Assembly: GCF_021484805.1 (NCBI RefSeq)
Contig: NZ_CP090557.1
Location: 4,476,001 to 4,540,000, forward strand
Length of the DNA stretch: 64,000 nt
Origin: Tellurirhabdus bombi
GTDB taxonomy: Bacteria; Bacteroidota; Bacteroidia; Cytophagales; Spirosomataceae
Reading direction: 5' to 3'
In this document: positions 63,351 through 64,000 of the stretch, piece by piece
Layout: every line of letters begins with the position of its first letter
Numbering within the stretch: position 1 is the stretch's first letter
The notes under the pieces: model-generated
The model's database searches: none
Told to the model about the DNA's origin: nothing
The model's input: only the letters and a program-made list of their open reading frames with translations
Translations under genes and position numbers: made by a program

Positions 63351-63903
63351 AGGTCAGCAAAAATAGTACTATTTAAAGAAGAAACACTCCTTAAGGGCTT
63401 ATCGATAGATTGCCCCTTGATCTTAAGTTTACTACTGATTTAGGTCAACTAAAAAGGATGTGAGCAGAATATTAATGCAATCGTTGCCGGGAACGTTCCC
63501 GAAAAGTATTCTTTCAAGATGGAGTTCTCCAAAACGAAGTCAGCCTATTTTCACTATCTGGTTGCTGAAACAAACCTGCTAATCCGGGATAAGCACAAAA
63601 ATTGTACTTTACAAAATAGCTTTTTCAACGCTTTACTCTCTGCTTGGGGTCACTTGGTCCGGTACGTTTCGTAAAAAGAATTTCGTATGGCCTGTCGGAG
63701 CCTCATGCACTGATTAAGTAATAAATTAGGCAACTTAGGCCCAGAACGGCCCCTCTATGCCCAGGCCAAATAGGCTGTATGTTGGCTTTCAGACAAAATT
63801 TTTCGTCTAAAGACAATTAAAACTTGGTTATGTCTCACTTTTCAGGAGAGAGCAGGAGAGTTAGTGGTCTGCCTAAAATCAGATTTGTATAAAAAAAGAA
63901 GAA
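63351..63903. other. 553-bp divergent control region between the GntR regulator and rhaT
   Basis: No small gene is recognisable. It contains a perfect 14-bp palindrome (63488-63501), a direct CAGGAGAG repeat (63843-63850 and 63853-63860) and CAGATTTG (63880-63887), one mismatch from a -7 element, before rhaT. Confidence 0.6.
63488..63501. promoter_or_regulatory. Perfect 14-bp palindrome, probable operator
   Basis: CGGGAACGTTCCCG has a central CG and full twofold symmetry, the form of LacI- or GntR-type operators. It lies 138 bp upstream of the regulator start and about 400 bp before rhaT. Confidence 0.55.
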
Positions 63904-64000
63904 ATGGCTGTTATCTGGGGAGTTGTCTTGCATGCGCTGGGAGGATTTGCTTCCGGCAGTTTTTATCTACCGTACAAAAAAGTTAAAGAATGGTCGTGGG
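63904..64000 (+). CDS. rhaT: L-rhamnose-proton symporter, N-terminal fragment
   Basis: The first 32 codons run to the right edge of the window. The start GVVLHALGGFASGSFYLPYK followed by KVKEWSW closely matches the first membrane helix and loop of RhaT (FYxPxKKVKxWSW in E. coli). The ATG at 63904 follows an A-rich leader. It should bring L-rhamnose into the cytoplasm for RhaI. The rest of the gene lies outside the window. Confidence 0.85.
   Translation, partial: MAVIWGVVLHALGGFASGSFYLPYKKVKEWSW

Overview
The window is chromosomal DNA from a Bacteroidota bacterium, most likely Cytophagales and probably Spirosomaceae (Spirosoma or Larkinella type). The pointers are a SusC/SusD pair, several DUF6089-type outer-membrane barrels, VCBS/UnbV repeat proteins, ECF sigma factors paired with membrane partners, a GntR-type rhamnose regulator, and Bacteroidota-type -7 elements (TAnnTTTG). 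I recognised no rRNA, tRNA, insertion sequence, prophage or CRISPR array.

Layout. 0-31 kb is mostly housekeeping with short operons: the tail of a GH2 glycosidase, an S9 peptidase, a response regulator, an AraC regulator, sppA, ppa, a family-2 glycosyltransferase, trmN6, rnhA, bioB, a YfcE-type phosphodiesterase, a NupC-type transporter, a membrane LytTR regulator, ppk1, gyrB, an M23 protein, two DUF6089 barrels, nadK, a CBS protein, a glutamine amidotransferase, an FAD oxidoreductase, a secreted nuclease and a PLP aminotransferase.

32-43 kb is a minus-strand Sus-type locus: susC, susD, a 233-residue secreted protein of unknown role, a lipoprotein with FG-GAP/VCBS repeats and a UnbV/ASPIC domain, and a vanadium-dependent haloperoxidase-like lipoprotein. 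The last two share a TAATG stop/start. A strong hairpin sits directly after susD.

43-47.7 kb holds two ECF sigma cassettes. In one, the sigma gene overlaps a gene whose product joins an anti-sigma-like N-terminus and one membrane helix to a C-terminal outer-membrane barrel. The other is sigma, small one-helix protein and Spy/CpxP-like protein, which resembles CnrH/CnrY/CnrX. Between them lie a Rieske lipoprotein and a small PepSY-like lipoprotein.

47.8-64 kb is a rhamnogalacturonan-I and L-rhamnose utilisation island. The plus-strand arm encodes a GH105 unsaturated rhamnogalacturonyl hydrolase, two SGNH (CE12-like) acetylesterases and a CBM9-like/PKD protein. The minus-strand arm is a probable eight-gene transcript: a GntR regulator, rhaI, rhaB, lutA, lutB, lutC, a secreted six-hairpin glycosidase-like protein and a secreted esterase. 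rhaT begins divergently at the right edge. The inferred flow is: strip acetyl groups and cleave pectin outside the cytoplasm, import rhamnose by RhaT, isomerise and phosphorylate it, cleave it to DHAP and lactaldehyde (aldolase not in this window), and oxidise the derived lactate with LutABC.
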